A DNA stretch of 64,000 bases from Streptomyces sp. NBC_00377. GTDB lineage: Bacteria; Actinomycetota; Actinomycetes; Streptomycetales; Streptomycetaceae. Each line of letters begins with the position of its first letter. Position 1 is the stretch's first letter. Both the position numbers and the translations under genes were made by a program. The stretch spans positions 5,270,001 through 5,334,000 of the forward strand of contig NZ_CP107958.1 of the NCBI RefSeq assembly GCF_036075115.1, given 5' to 3'. The notes under the pieces were generated by a model. That model saw nothing but the letters and a program-made list of their open reading frames with translations, had not been told where the DNA came from and did no database searches. This document shows, piece by piece, positions 25,039-34,273 of the stretch.

Positions 25039-26331
25039 TCAGTCCACTGTCACCGGCGCGCGGTGACCGACGCCACGTGCGACGGTCCGCGCGCGGGGGC
25101 GCGTCGCGAGCCGTGAACGCAGCGCGAGCAGGGTCACCAGGGCCAGCACCGTGCCGCCCATCGGCACCAGGAAACCGGCGCCGCCCCAGAAGTGGTCCTC
25201 CAGCTGTCCGGCGACCGTGACGGCGGCCGCCTGCCCGAGCGCGACCGCGCCGGTCAGCCAGGTGAACGCCTCGGTGCGGGCGCCGGCCGGGACCAGGTCC
25301 TCGACCAGCGTGTAGCCGGTGATCAGCGCGGGCGCGATGCACATGCCGACCAGGAGCCCCAGACCTGCCAGCACGAGCACCGAGTGCGCGGCCCACAGTC
25401 CGGAGGCAACGAGTGCCAGCGCTGCGTAGGCGACGACCAGGCGCTGGCGAGGGGCGACCTTCCAGGCGATGGCGCCGCAGACCAGGCCGGAGAGCATGTT
25501 GCCCGCGGCGAAGGTGCCGTAGAGGACACCGTTCAGGCCGGGCTCGCCGATGGACTCGGTGAACGCCGCCAGCGAGACCTGCATGCCGCCGAAGACGGTG
25601 CCGATGCCCAGGAAGGCCACGATCAGCACGCGCACGCCGGGGACGCGCAGAGCCGAGGCGTGCTCCACGCGTGTGTGCCCGGTGACGGCGACCTGGGGCT
25701 GGGTGCTCTTGCGCGCGGCGAACAGCAGACCGCCGAACAGGGTCAGCGAGGCCTCGGTGATCAGGCCGGCGGCCGGGTTGACACCGGTGCACAGGGCGGT
25801 CGCCAGCAGCGGGCCGAAGACGAAGGTGAGCTCGTCGGTGACGGACTCGAAGGCCGCCGCAGTGGTCATCAGGGGCGAGCCCTTCAGCCGCACGGCCCAG
25901 CGGGCCCGCACCATGGGGCCGATCTGCGGCACCGAGGCGCCGGTGGGCACGGCCGCCGCGAACACCGTCCACAGGGGCGCATGGCTCAGGGCGAGCACCG
26001 TGAGGGTGAGGCCCGACACCGTGTGCAGCAGCACGCCGGGGATCAGCACCGCGCGCTGCCCGTACCGGTCGGCGAGACGCCCGCTGTACGGCGCGCACAG
26101 CGCCATGGAGACACCGGTGACGGCGGCGGCGGCACCGGCCGCGCCGTACGAGCCGGTGGTGTGCTGTACGAGCAGCACGATGGAGATGGTGAGCATCGCG
26201 AACGGCTGCCGGGCGGCGAAGCCCGGCAGCAGGAACGTCCAGGCGCCACGGGTGCGCAGCAGCTGCCCGTATCCCGGGCGGGAGGCGGCCGACGAGTCCT
26301 TCGACGGCTCGGTGGTGACCGTGGATGCCAC
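25039..26331 (-). CDS. MFS transporter (12-TMS drug exporter type)
   Basis: 430 aa. The GTG at 26331 is chosen because AAAGG lies 8 nt upstream; longer in-frame starts add Arg/His-rich sequence. The protein has about 12 hydrophobic helices, an early YSGRLADRYGQRAVL (motif A) and no attached domains. It is expected to export small molecules with proton exchange; the substrate is unknown. A long 5' region of about 200 nt contains a CTCTGC/GCAGAG dyad (26470-26486) and could hold a control element. It is followed on the same strand by fmdB after 67 bp. Confidence 0.87.
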   Translation of the reverse strand: MASTVTTEPSKDSSAASRPGYGQLLRTRGAWTFLLPGFAARQPFAMLTISIVLLVQHTTGSYGAAGAAAAVTGVSMALCAPYSGRLADRYGQRAVLIPGVLLHTVSGLTLTVLALSHAPLWTVFAAAVPTGASVPQIGPMVRARWAVRLKGSPLMTTAAAFESVTDELTFVFGPLLATALCTGVNPAAGLITEASLTLFGGLLFAARKSTQPQVAVTGHTRVEHASALRVPGVRVLIVAFLGIGTVFGGMQVSLAAFTESIGEPGLNGVLYGTFAAGNMLSGLVCGAIAWKVAPRQRLVVAYAALALVASGLWAAHSVLVLAGLGLLVGMCIAPALITGYTLVEDLVPAGARTEAFTWLTGAVALGQAAAVTVAGQLEDHFWGGAGFLVPMGGTVLALVTLLALRSRLATRPRARTVARGVGHRAPVTVD

Positions 26332-26607
26332 GGCCCGTGCCTTTCTGCCGCCTGGTAGCGCGACCCCGTTCTGTGCGCGGGGGCGCCGAGAGCTGTCCTC
26401 TTGCGCGTGCTGCGGTAGATGCCGGTGCTCGCTGCACGAGGTGTGCCGGCCGCCATACGGTCGCGCCAGCTCTGCGTCAGGCAGAGTTGGTTCGATCAAG
26501 GTGTGCCTTCATCTTACAGGGACCAAGAACGAGATTCCTGTGAAAATGAGCACCATGAAACGAGCCGCCTCCGAATGAAGGGGGTGTGAACAGTGCGAAA
26601 CGTGCGC

Positions 26608-28107
26608 TTAACGCGCGCTGCCGCCCGTGCCCAGCCATCCGGCGAGTTTGCCGCCGTGCCCGACGGCGCGCAGCCGCTGTTCGGCTGCGTCGCGGACCGG
26701 GTCGGTGGCGACGACCAGGAGTTCGTCGCCGTGCCGCAGCACGGTCGTCGGCAGCGGCACGAACGAGGTCCCCTCACGCACGACGAGGGTGACGGCCGCC
26801 CCGGCCGGCAGTCGCAGCTCGTTGACCTCGACACCGTGCATCTTCGACCCCTCGGGGATCGCGACCGACAGCAGATGCCCGCGCAGCCGCTCCAGGGGCG
26901 CCGACTCGACCCCGAGGTCGGCGGCCTCGGGGTCCCCGCCCAGGCGGAGTTTGCGCGCCAGCCAGGGCAGCGTCGGCCCCTGGATCAGGGTGTAGACGAC
27001 GACCAGCACGAAGACGATGTTGAAGATGCGGCGGCTGGCGTCGACGCCGTTCACCATGGGGATCGTCGCCAGGATGATGGGGACGGCACCGCGCAGTCCG
27101 GCCCATGACATCAGCGTCTGCTCCTGCCAGGGCACCCGGAACGGCGTCAGGCACAGCACGACGCTGAGCGGTCGGGCCACCATGGTCAGCACCAGGCCGA
27201 TGACGAGCGCGGGCAGCACGTCGTCGCCCAGCTCGTGCGGGGTCACCAGGAGACCGAGCAGCACGAACATGCCGATCTGCGCAATCCAGCCGAGGCCGTC
27301 GGCGAATCCGCGGGTGGCGGGCCAGTGCGGCAGTTTCGCGTTGCCCATGACCATGGAGGCGAGATAGACGCCCAGGAAACCGCTGCCGTGCGCCAGTGAG
27401 CCCGCGGCGTAGGCGGTGACGGCGATCGCCATGACGGCAATCGGGTAGAGGCCGGAGGCGGGCAGCGCGACGTGCCGGAGGCCCCAGGAGCCCAGCCAGC
27501 CGACCGCCAGGCCGATGGCGGCGCCGATGGCCAGTTCCAGCGCTATCTCGCCCAGCAGCACGTACCAGTGCTCGACGGGGCCCGCGGTGGAGAAGGCGAC
27601 CACCAGGATGACCACCGGGGCGTCGTTGAACCCGGACTCGGCCTCCAGCGTGCCCGTCACACGCGTGGGGAGGGGGATCTTGCGCAGGACGGAGAAGACC
27701 GCCGCCGCGTCGGTCGAGGACACCACCGCGCCGATGATCAGCGCCTGTCGCCACTCCAGCCCGGTCACGAAGTGCGCGGCGGTGGCGGTGACGCCGACGC
27801 TGACCGCGACCCCGGCCAGTGCCAGCGCCGTGGCGGACGGCAGGGCGGGTTCGATCTCCTTCCACTTCGTGCCGAGGCCGCCCTCGGCGAGGATCACGAC
27901 CAGGGCGGCGTAGCCGATGACCTGGGTCATCTCGGCATTGTCGAAGTGGATGTTGCCGATGCCGTCCTGGCCCATGAGGACGCCGATGCCCAGGTACACG
28001 AGCAGGCTGGGGAGCCCGCTGCGCGAGGAGATACGGACCGCCGCGACGGCGACGAGCAGAACGAGCGAGCAGACGAGCAGGAGCTGGTTGAGGTGGTGGA
28101 CAGTCAG
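26608..28107 (-). CDS. Potassium/proton antiporter, CvrA/NhaP2 type, with C-terminal RCK_C domain
   Basis: 499 aa if initiated at the CTG at 28107. From the first GTG (27999) only 463 aa would be made and the first helix (HHLNQLLLLVCSLVLLVAVAAV-like segment, residues 4-24) would be lost. The CTG has GAAGGG 8 nt upstream, and no ATG/GTG/TTG exists in frame before 27999. The CPA1 exchanger domain has STDAAAVFSVLRK and ESGFNDAPVVILV, the ion-binding core motifs. The last 80 residues form an RCK_C/TrkA_C-like domain (LLSVAIPEGSKMHGVEVNEL). It probably extrudes K+ or Na+ for pH and turgor control. Confidence 0.85.
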   Translation of the reverse strand: MTVHHLNQLLLVCSLVLLVAVAAVRISSRSGLPSLLVYLGIGVLMGQDGIGNIHFDNAEMTQVIGYAALVVILAEGGLGTKWKEIEPALPSATALALAGVAVSVGVTATAAHFVTGLEWRQALIIGAVVSSTDAAAVFSVLRKIPLPTRVTGTLEAESGFNDAPVVILVVAFSTAGPVEHWYVLLGEIALELAIGAAIGLAVGWLGSWGLRHVALPASGLYPIAVMAIAVTAYAAGSLAHGSGFLGVYLASMVMGNAKLPHWPATRGFADGLGWIAQIGMFVLLGLLVTPHELGDDVLPALVIGLVLTMVARPLSVVLCLTPFRVPWQEQTLMSWAGLRGAVPIILATIPMVNGVDASRRIFNIVFVLVVVYTLIQGPTLPWLARKLRLGGDPEAADLGVESAPLERLRGHLLSVAIPEGSKMHGVEVNELRLPAGAAVTLVVREGTSFVPLPTTVLRHGDELLVVATDPVRDAAEQRLRAVGHGGKLAGWLGTGGSAR

Positions 28108-28234
28108 CGGCAGTTCCCTTCACCGGCGCGCGCGGCTTGCGCGCGGGCGCACATGTGCATCGGATACATCGGACACGAAGCTGCGCGCCCCGGGTCCAAC
28201 TACTTCGTTACCTTACCTAACTCTTGACGATTTC

Positions 28235-28263
28235 TTGACACTCGCTGAGGGAAGATCGAACAT
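28235..28263 (+). promoter_or_regulatory. Possible promoter of the penicillin-acylase-type gene
   Basis: TTGACA at 28235-28240 is a perfect -35 hexamer; 17 nt later stands GAACAT (28258-28263), a weak -10. A second TTGACG lies at 28224. The stretch is AT-rich for this genome and lies 123 nt before the start codon. Confidence 0.4.
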
Positions 28264-28385
28264 CCCTCCGGGCCGGTACCCGACTCCGCGTCAAGTGCCT
28301 CGAGGCCCTGCGCCTATGGTTGCTCCAGCGCTCAGTAGAAAGCACAGCCCGCCCTGCCGCTCGCGTTAGGACAGCAAGGACAGCG

Positions 28386-31181
28386 ATGCCCTCCAACACC
28401 ACCGCCACATCGGGTGACAAGCCCGGCAAGTCCGGCAGGAAGAAGGGGCGCAAAGCCCGTTTGATCGTGCTTGTGCTGGTGCTGGCCATCATCGGAGGCA
28501 TCGCCTACGGCGCCTACTGGTCCATCAGTACCGTCCGCGCGTCCTTCCCGCAGACCAAGGGTTCGATCACACTCGAGGGCCTGACCGGGCCCGTCGACGT
28601 GAAACGGGACGGCTACGGCATCCCGCAGATCTACGCGGACTCCGACGAGGACCTGTTCATGGCCCAGGGTTACGTCCAGGCCCAGGACCGGTTCTACGAG
28701 ATGGACGTGCGCCGTCACATGACGTCCGGACGTCTGTCGGAGATGTTCGGCAAGAGCCAGGTCGACAACGACGAGTTCCTGCGCACCCTGGGCTGGGACC
28801 GCGTCGCCAAGGAGGAGTACGACAAGACGCTGTCGGCCTCCACCAAGAAGTATCTCCAGGCCTACGCCAAGGGGGTCAACGCCTACCTCAAGGGCAAGGA
28901 CGGCGCCGACATCTCCCTGGAGTACGCGGCGCTGGGCTTCACCAACGACTACAAGCCGGCCGAGTGGACCCCGGTCGACTCGGTCTCGTGGCTGAAGGCG
29001 ATGGCCTGGGACCTGCGCGGCAACATGCAGGACGAGATCGACCGGGCCCTGATGACCAGCCGGCTCGGCCCCGCGCAGATCGCCGACCTGTATCCGCAGT
29101 ACCCGTACAACAGCAACCAGACGATCGTTCAGGAGGGTCAGTACGACGAACTGACCAAGACGTTCGAGCAGAGCGACGGCCGGGGCGGCTCCGCAGGCAG
29201 CTCCACGAACGGCGGCTCCGGTGACGGTACGGGCTCGTCGGGCTCGTCCTCGAGTACGGACGGCTCGGCCCTGCAGAGCCAGCTCTCCGGCCTCTACAAC
29301 GTGCTGGACGACCTGCCCACGGCCGTCGGGGTGAACGGCAACGGCATCGGCTCCAACTCCTGGGTCGTCGCCGGCGAGCACACGATCACCCACAAGCCGC
29401 TGCTGGCCAACGACCCGCACCTGTCGGCCTCGCTGCCATCCGTCTGGTACCAGATGGGGTTGCACTGCCGGGCCGTCTCCAGCAAGTGCCAGTACGACGT
29501 CTCCGGATACACCTTCGCGGGCATGCCCGGTGTGATCATCGGACACAACTCGACCATCTCCTGGGGCATGACGAACTCCGGCGTCGACGTCACCGATCTC
29601 TATCTGGAGAAGCTCTCCGGCGACGGCTATCAGTACGACAAGAAGATCAAGCCCTTCACCACGCGCGAGGAGACCATCAAGGTCGCCGGCGGTGCGTCGA
29701 AGACGATCGTCGTGCGGCAGACCGAGGACGGCATGCCCCTGCTGTCCGACCGCGACGACGAACTCGTCAAGGTCGGCAAGAAGGCCGCCGTGGACACCTT
29801 GGACACCGCGGCGCCCGACCGCGGCGACGGCTACGGCGTCGCTCTGAAATGGACCGCCCTGCAACCGGGCACCTCCATGGACGCCGTCTTCGCCATGGAC
29901 AAGGCGAAGGACTGGGACGAGTTCCGCGGCGCGGCCAAGCTCTTCGACGTGCCCTCGCAGAACCTCGTCTACGCCGACACCTCGAACAACATCGGCTACC
30001 AGCTGCCCGGAAAGATCCCCACGCGCGCCAAGGGCGTCGACGGCTCGATCCCCGCACCCGGCTGGAACTCGAAGTACAAGTGGACGGGCACGATCGACTT
30101 CGACGAGCTGCCTTACGAGTACAACCCCACCCGCGGCTACATCGTCACCGCCAACCAGGCCGTGATCGACAAGGACAAGTACCCCTACACGCTCACCACG
30201 GACTGGGGCTACGGCGCACGCAGTCAGCGGATCACCGACCTGATCAAGAGCAAGATCAAGGGCGGCGGCAAGATCTCCACCGACGACATGCGCCAGATGC
30301 AGCTGGACGACGACAGCGAGATCGCGAAGCGGCTCGTGCCGGTGCTGAAGAAGATCAACCTCGACGACCCGGACGTCCGCGAGGCGCAGAAACTGCTGGA
30401 GAACTGGGGCTTCACCCAGGACGCCGATTCGGCTGCGGCCGCCTACTTCAACGCGGTCTGGCGCAACATCCTCAAGCTGGCCTTCGGCAACAAGCTGCCC
30501 AAGGAACTGCGCGTCGAGGGGCAGTGCCTGTGGGTCGACCCCGTCAACACCACCGGCCCGGTCGACGACACCAAGAAGGTCCGCGAGTGCGGCCAGCGCG
30601 ACGCCGACCAGGCACAGCCGGACGGCGGCGACCGCTGGTTCCAGGTCGTGGAGAACCTGATGGCGAAGCCGGACAGCGACTGGTGGACGACGCCCGAGTC
30701 GGGCACCCGTCCCGGAGCCGTCCACGACCGCGACAAGCTGTTCGCGCGCGCCATGATCGACGCCCGCTGGGAGCTGACCGCCAAGCTCGGCAAGGACATC
30801 GACACCTGGAGCTGGGGCCGGCTGCACCGCCTGTTCCTGAAGAACCAGACCCTGGGCACCAGCGGCCCCGGCGTCCTCCAGTACATCCTCAACCGCGGGC
30901 CGTGGAAGCTCGGCGGCGGCGAGGCGACGGTCAACGCGACCGGCTGGAACGCGGCCGGCGGTTACGGCGTCGTATGGGTGCCCTCGATGCGGATGGTGGT
31001 CAACCTCGCCGACCTCGACAAGTCGAAGTGGATCAACCTCACCGGCGCCTCGGGACACGCCTTCAGCGCGCACTACACCGATCAGACGAGCAAATGGGCC
31101 AACGGTGAACTGCTCGAGTGGTCCTTCTCGAAGAAGGCCGTCGACGACAGCACCAGCGACACCCTGGTGCTCGAACCCTGA
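28386..31181 (+). CDS. Penicillin acylase/acyl-homoserine-lactone acylase family Ntn hydrolase
   Basis: 931 aa. A basic N-terminus and one TM/signal anchor (about residues 24-46) place the enzyme outside the membrane. It is a penicillin-amidase-fold precursor: alpha part from GPVDVKRDGYGIPQIYA, then a Gly/Ser-rich spacer (about 265-300), then the beta-chain start GIGSNSWVVAG with Ser323 as the probable N-terminal nucleophile released by self-cleavage. HTGAT-like beta features (ANDPHL, GVIIGHNSTISWGMTN) are present. Such enzymes hydrolyse amide bonds of beta-lactams, acyl-homoserine lactones or lipopeptides; the substrate here is unknown. AAGGA precedes the ATG. It is transcribed alone. Confidence 0.92.
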   Translation: MPSNTTATSGDKPGKSGRKKGRKARLIVLVLVLAIIGGIAYGAYWSISTVRASFPQTKGSITLEGLTGPVDVKRDGYGIPQIYADSDEDLFMAQGYVQAQDRFYEMDVRRHMTSGRLSEMFGKSQVDNDEFLRTLGWDRVAKEEYDKTLSASTKKYLQAYAKGVNAYLKGKDGADISLEYAALGFTNDYKPAEWTPVDSVSWLKAMAWDLRGNMQDEIDRALMTSRLGPAQIADLYPQYPYNSNQTIVQEGQYDELTKTFEQSDGRGGSAGSSTNGGSGDGTGSSGSSSSTDGSALQSQLSGLYNVLDDLPTAVGVNGNGIGSNSWVVAGEHTITHKPLLANDPHLSASLPSVWYQMGLHCRAVSSKCQYDVSGYTFAGMPGVIIGHNSTISWGMTNSGVDVTDLYLEKLSGDGYQYDKKIKPFTTREETIKVAGGASKTIVVRQTEDGMPLLSDRDDELVKVGKKAAVDTLDTAAPDRGDGYGVALKWTALQPGTSMDAVFAMDKAKDWDEFRGAAKLFDVPSQNLVYADTSNNIGYQLPGKIPTRAKGVDGSIPAPGWNSKYKWTGTIDFDELPYEYNPTRGYIVTANQAVIDKDKYPYTLTTDWGYGARSQRITDLIKSKIKGGGKISTDDMRQMQLDDDSEIAKRLVPVLKKINLDDPDVREAQKLLENWGFTQDADSAAAAYFNAVWRNILKLAFGNKLPKELRVEGQCLWVDPVNTTGPVDDTKKVRECGQRDADQAQPDGGDRWFQVVENLMAKPDSDWWTTPESGTRPGAVHDRDKLFARAMIDARWELTAKLGKDIDTWSWGRLHRLFLKNQTLGTSGPGVLQYILNRGPWKLGGGEATVNATGWNAAGGYGVVWVPSMRMVVNLADLDKSKWINLTGASGHAFSAHYTDQTSKWANGELLEWSFSKKAVDDSTSDTLVLEP

Positions 31182-31200
31182 GCGTTTGACCCGCCGACCC

Positions 31201-31236
31201 GAAGGGGCCCTCCACGCGTGCGTGGAGGGCCCCTTC
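31201..31236. terminator. Strong terminator after the acylase gene
   Basis: A 17-bp perfect stem (31201-31217 with 31220-31236, GAAGGGGCCCTCCACGC and its complement) with a 2-nt apex lies 20 nt after the acylase stop codon. It also lies 20 nt past the end of the convergent minus-strand gene, so it probably works in both directions. Confidence 0.88.
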
Positions 31237-31255
31237 CGCATGAGGGCACGAGGAG

Positions 31256-31870
31256 TCAGGTGAAGCGGCGCGTCCCCGAAGGCGTCACCACGGCGTGCAC
31301 CGGCCGGTCGTGCGCCTCCTCGGGGACGCGCTCGACGACCTCGGCGTCGTACAGGAGCACCACCAGCGAGGGACGTGCGCCGGACTCCGCCAATCGGGCC
31401 AGCACGCGGTCGTACGACCCTCCGCCGCGCCCCAGACGCATACCGCGCTCGTCGACCGCCAGTCCCGGCAGCAGCACCACGTCGGCGGCCGTCACGGCAT
31501 CCGGGCCGAGGCGCTCGCCGGCCGGCTCCAGGAGCGTCATCCGGCCGCCGTGCCGGACCGGCGCGAGCGAGCCCTCGCCGGTGTAGGCGCCCCAGTCCAG
31601 GTCGTTGTCGGGCAACAGCGCGGGGAGCAGCACGCGCACGCCACGCGCGTGCAGCGCGTCCAGCAGCGCCGGGGTGCCGGGCTCGGTACCCACGGAGACG
31701 TAGGCAGCCACCGTGCGCGCGTGGGTCAACTCGGGCAGCTCCAGCGCGCGCTCGGCCAGCGCGAGGGCCGCGGCGCGTACGTCATCGGTCGTCAACCTGT
31801 TCCTCACGGCCAGGAACCCTCGCCGCAACATGCGTTTGTCAGACTCTGGTCCGCCTTCGAGGTGGCTCAT
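31256..31870 (-). CDS. 5-formyltetrahydrofolate cyclo-ligase
   Basis: 204 aa. It converts 5-formyl-THF to 5,10-methenyl-THF with ATP. It shows the C-terminal family motif LGRGGGSYDRVLA, the central LLPGLAVDERGMRLG and the N-terminal KRMLRRGFLAVRNRLT. The ATG at 31870 has GGGAAG upstream. It is divergent from galU, an arrangement common across actinobacteria, and convergent with the acylase. Confidence 0.93.
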   Translation of the reverse strand: MSHLEGGPESDKRMLRRGFLAVRNRLTTDDVRAAALALAERALELPELTHARTVAAYVSVGTEPGTPALLDALHARGVRVLLPALLPDNDLDWGAYTGEGSLAPVRHGGRMTLLEPAGERLGPDAVTAADVVLLPGLAVDERGMRLGRGGGSYDRVLARLAESGARPSLVVLLYDAEVVERVPEEAHDRPVHAVVTPSGTRRFT

Positions 31871-31977
31871 ATGGCGCTTCCCCCACTTCTCCCTCACACC
31901 GCTCCAATGCGTTCATATGATCATTAATTGACCGGAGCCACAGATCCCTCTCAAAGTCACCGGATAAGGTTGCCGCC

Positions 31978-32880
31978 ATGACTCAGTCGCACCCCAGGAT
32001 CAGCAAGGCTGTCATCCCCGCAGCCGGCCTCGGCACCCGGTTCCTGCCGGCGACCAAGGCCACTCCCAAGGAGATGCTGCCGGTCGTGGACAAGCCTGCT
32101 ATCCAGTACGTGGTCGAGGAGGCCGTCTCCGCGGGCCTCGACGACGTCCTCATGGTCACAGGCCGGAACAAGCGTCCCCTCGAGGACCACTTCGACCGCA
32201 ACTACGAACTCGAGTCGGCCCTCCAGAAGAAGGGCGACGCCGCTCGGCTCGCCAAGGTCCAGCAGTCGAGCGACCTCGCGACCATGCACTACGTCCGCCA
32301 GGGCGACCCCAAGGGCCTCGGACACGCCGTCCTGTGCGCGGCCCCCCACGTCGGACAGGAGCCCTTCGCCGTCCTGCTGGGCGACGACCTGATCGACCCC
32401 CGCGACCCGCTGCTCCAGCGGATGATCGAGGTGCAGGAGCAGCACGGCGGCAGCGTCGTCGCGCTCATGGAGGTCGCCCCCGAGCAGATCCACCTCTACG
32501 GCTGCGCGGCCGTGGAGGCCACCGTGGACAGTGACGTGGTCCAGGTGACCGGGCTGGTCGAGAAGCCGGAGCCCACGGACGCCCCGTCGAACTACGCGAT
32601 CATCGGACGCTACGTCCTCGATCCGAGCGTGTTCGGCATTCTGCGCCGGACCGAGCCCGGCCGCGGCGGCGAGATCCAGCTCACCGACGCGCTCCAGCAG
32701 CTCGCGCAGGACGAGAAGATCGGCGGCCCCGTCCACGGCGTCGTCTTCAAGGGCCGCCGCTATGACACCGGCGACCGCGGCGACTACCTGCGTGCCATTG
32801 TCAGACTCGCGTGCGAACGTGAAGATCTGGGTCCGGACTTCCGTACCTGGCTTCGCAGTTACGTCACCGAGGAGATGTAG
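31978..32880 (+). CDS. galU: UTP-glucose-1-phosphate uridylyltransferase
   Basis: 300 aa. It makes UDP-glucose for cell-wall polymers, trehalose and glycolipids. The nucleotidyltransferase start KAVIPAAGLGTRFLPATKA, the substrate loop EMLPVVDKPAIQYVVEEA, LGDDLID and VTGLVEKPEP are all typical of GalU. There is no Shine-Dalgarno; TAAGGT at 31965-31970 ends 7 nt before the ATG, so the mRNA is likely leaderless. It opens the galU-glp-moaC-mog-rimJ-sepX block with a 5-nt gap to glp. Confidence 0.96.
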   Translation: MTQSHPRISKAVIPAAGLGTRFLPATKATPKEMLPVVDKPAIQYVVEEAVSAGLDDVLMVTGRNKRPLEDHFDRNYELESALQKKGDAARLAKVQQSSDLATMHYVRQGDPKGLGHAVLCAAPHVGQEPFAVLLGDDLIDPRDPLLQRMIEVQEQHGGSVVALMEVAPEQIHLYGCAAVEATVDSDVVQVTGLVEKPEPTDAPSNYAIIGRYVLDPSVFGILRRTEPGRGGEIQLTDALQQLAQDEKIGGPVHGVVFKGRRYDTGDRGDYLRAIVRLACEREDLGPDFRTWLRSYVTEEM

Positions 32881-32885
32881 CCACT

Positions 32886-34211
32886 TTGAGCACCGCCGCG
32901 CCCCGCCCCGCCGGTCAGGACCGCCTCTGGTCGGTGGACGAACACCTGGGGGACATCCTCGCCACCGTCCGCCCCCTGGAGCCCATCGAGCTGCAACTGC
33001 CCGACGCCCAGGGCTGCGTCCTGGTCGACGACGTCACGGTGCCGGTCTCGCTGCCGCCCTTCGACAACAGCTCCATGGACGGGTACGCGGTGCGGGTCGC
33101 GGATGTCGCGGGCGCGAGCGAGGAGTTCCCGGCGGCTCTGGACGTCGTCGGGGACGTCGCGGCGGGACAGTCGGGCGATCAGCTGTACGTGGGGCCCGGT
33201 CAGGCCGCCCGGATCATGACCGGCGCCCCGCTCCCGGCCGGCGCGGAGGCCGTCGTCCCCGTCGAGTGGACCGACGGCGGGCTCGGCGGGGGCCCGGTCG
33301 GCGGGATGCGCGCCCGCAGCATCGCCCCCGAACAGGCTTCCGGGCAGGTGCGCGTGTACCGGCCGGCCGAGGCACGCGCGCACGTGCGCGCGAAGGGCAG
33401 CGATGTGAAGGCGGGGGACCGCGCCCTCGAAGCCGGGACCGTCCTCGGACCGCCCCAGATCGCCCTGCTCGCCGCGATCGGCCGAGGCGCCGTACGCGTG
33501 CGCCCGCGCCCGCGCGTGGTCGTGATGTCGACCGGAAGCGAACTCGTCCAGCCAGGAGAGGAACTGGGCAGCGGTCAGATCTACGACTCCAACAGCTTCG
33601 CTCTCACCGCCGCCGCCCGGGACGCCGGAGCCATCGCCTACCGGGTCGGCGCGGTCGCCGACGACGCCGACACCCTTCGCTCCACCATCGAGGACCAGCT
33701 CGTCCGCGCCGACCTCGTCGTCACCACCGGCGGAGTGAGCGTGGGGGCGTACGACGTGGTCAAGGAGGCGCTGGAGCACGTCGGCGACGAGGACGAGGCG
33801 GGGGGCGGCGTCGAGTTCCGCAGGCTCGCCATGCAGCCCGGCAAGCCCCAGGGATTCGGCTCCGTCGGCCCCGACCACATCCCCCTGCTGGCCCTGCCCG
33901 GCAATCCCGTCTCGTCGTACGTCTCCTTCGAGCTGTTCGTCCGCCCCGCCATCCGCACCCTCATGGGTCTCGAGGACGTCCACCGGCCCACCACGCGCGC
34001 GAAGCTCACCGCCGACAAGCCGCTGACCTCGCCGAAAGGCCGCAGACAGTTCCTGCGCGCCGCCTATGCCGACGGCAGCGTCCGCCCGGTCGGCGGCGCC
34101 GGTTCCCACCTGGTCGCGGCCCTCGCGCACGCGGACTCGCTGATCGTCGTCCCCGAGGACGTGGAGTCGGTCGAGCCCGGTGCCGATGTCGAGGTGGTCC
34201 TCCTCGGCTGA
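32886..34211 (+). CDS. glp: Gephyrin-like molybdotransferase Glp (MoeA family)
   Basis: 441 aa from a TTG start 5 nt after galU; GGAG lies about 10 nt upstream inside galU. It is a MoeA-fold protein: LPPFDNSSMDGYAV (residues 57-70), RIMTGAPLPAGAEAVVPVE, the MoCF-binding domain with STGSEL, GQIYDSNSF and TTGGVSVG, then domain IV. MoeA inserts molybdate into molybdopterin. In Corynebacterium the homologue in the same galU-glp-rimJ-glpR context is Glp, a gephyrin-like protein that binds FtsZ and the membrane receptor GlpR. Here the receptor homologue is four genes downstream, so a division role is likely. Residual Moco activity cannot be excluded, given moaC and mog next door. Confidence 0.9.
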   Translation: MSTAAPRPAGQDRLWSVDEHLGDILATVRPLEPIELQLPDAQGCVLVDDVTVPVSLPPFDNSSMDGYAVRVADVAGASEEFPAALDVVGDVAAGQSGDQLYVGPGQAARIMTGAPLPAGAEAVVPVEWTDGGLGGGPVGGMRARSIAPEQASGQVRVYRPAEARAHVRAKGSDVKAGDRALEAGTVLGPPQIALLAAIGRGAVRVRPRPRVVVMSTGSELVQPGEELGSGQIYDSNSFALTAAARDAGAIAYRVGAVADDADTLRSTIEDQLVRADLVVTTGGVSVGAYDVVKEALEHVGDEDEAGGGVEFRRLAMQPGKPQGFGSVGPDHIPLLALPGNPVSSYVSFELFVRPAIRTLMGLEDVHRPTTRAKLTADKPLTSPKGRRQFLRAAYADGSVRPVGGAGSHLVAALAHADSLIVVPEDVESVEPGADVEVVLLG

Positions 34212-34273
34212 GTGGTCCTGGTTGGGGGTACCGTGTCGCGCACAACAGGCCCGACCGGGAGTGCCACACCACC

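Noticed and set aside
28332..31241. A long minus-strand frame opposite the acylase gene
   Set aside because: Antisense shadow of a gene with clear Ntn-hydrolase motifs; composition is Val/Asp/Arg/Gly-biased.
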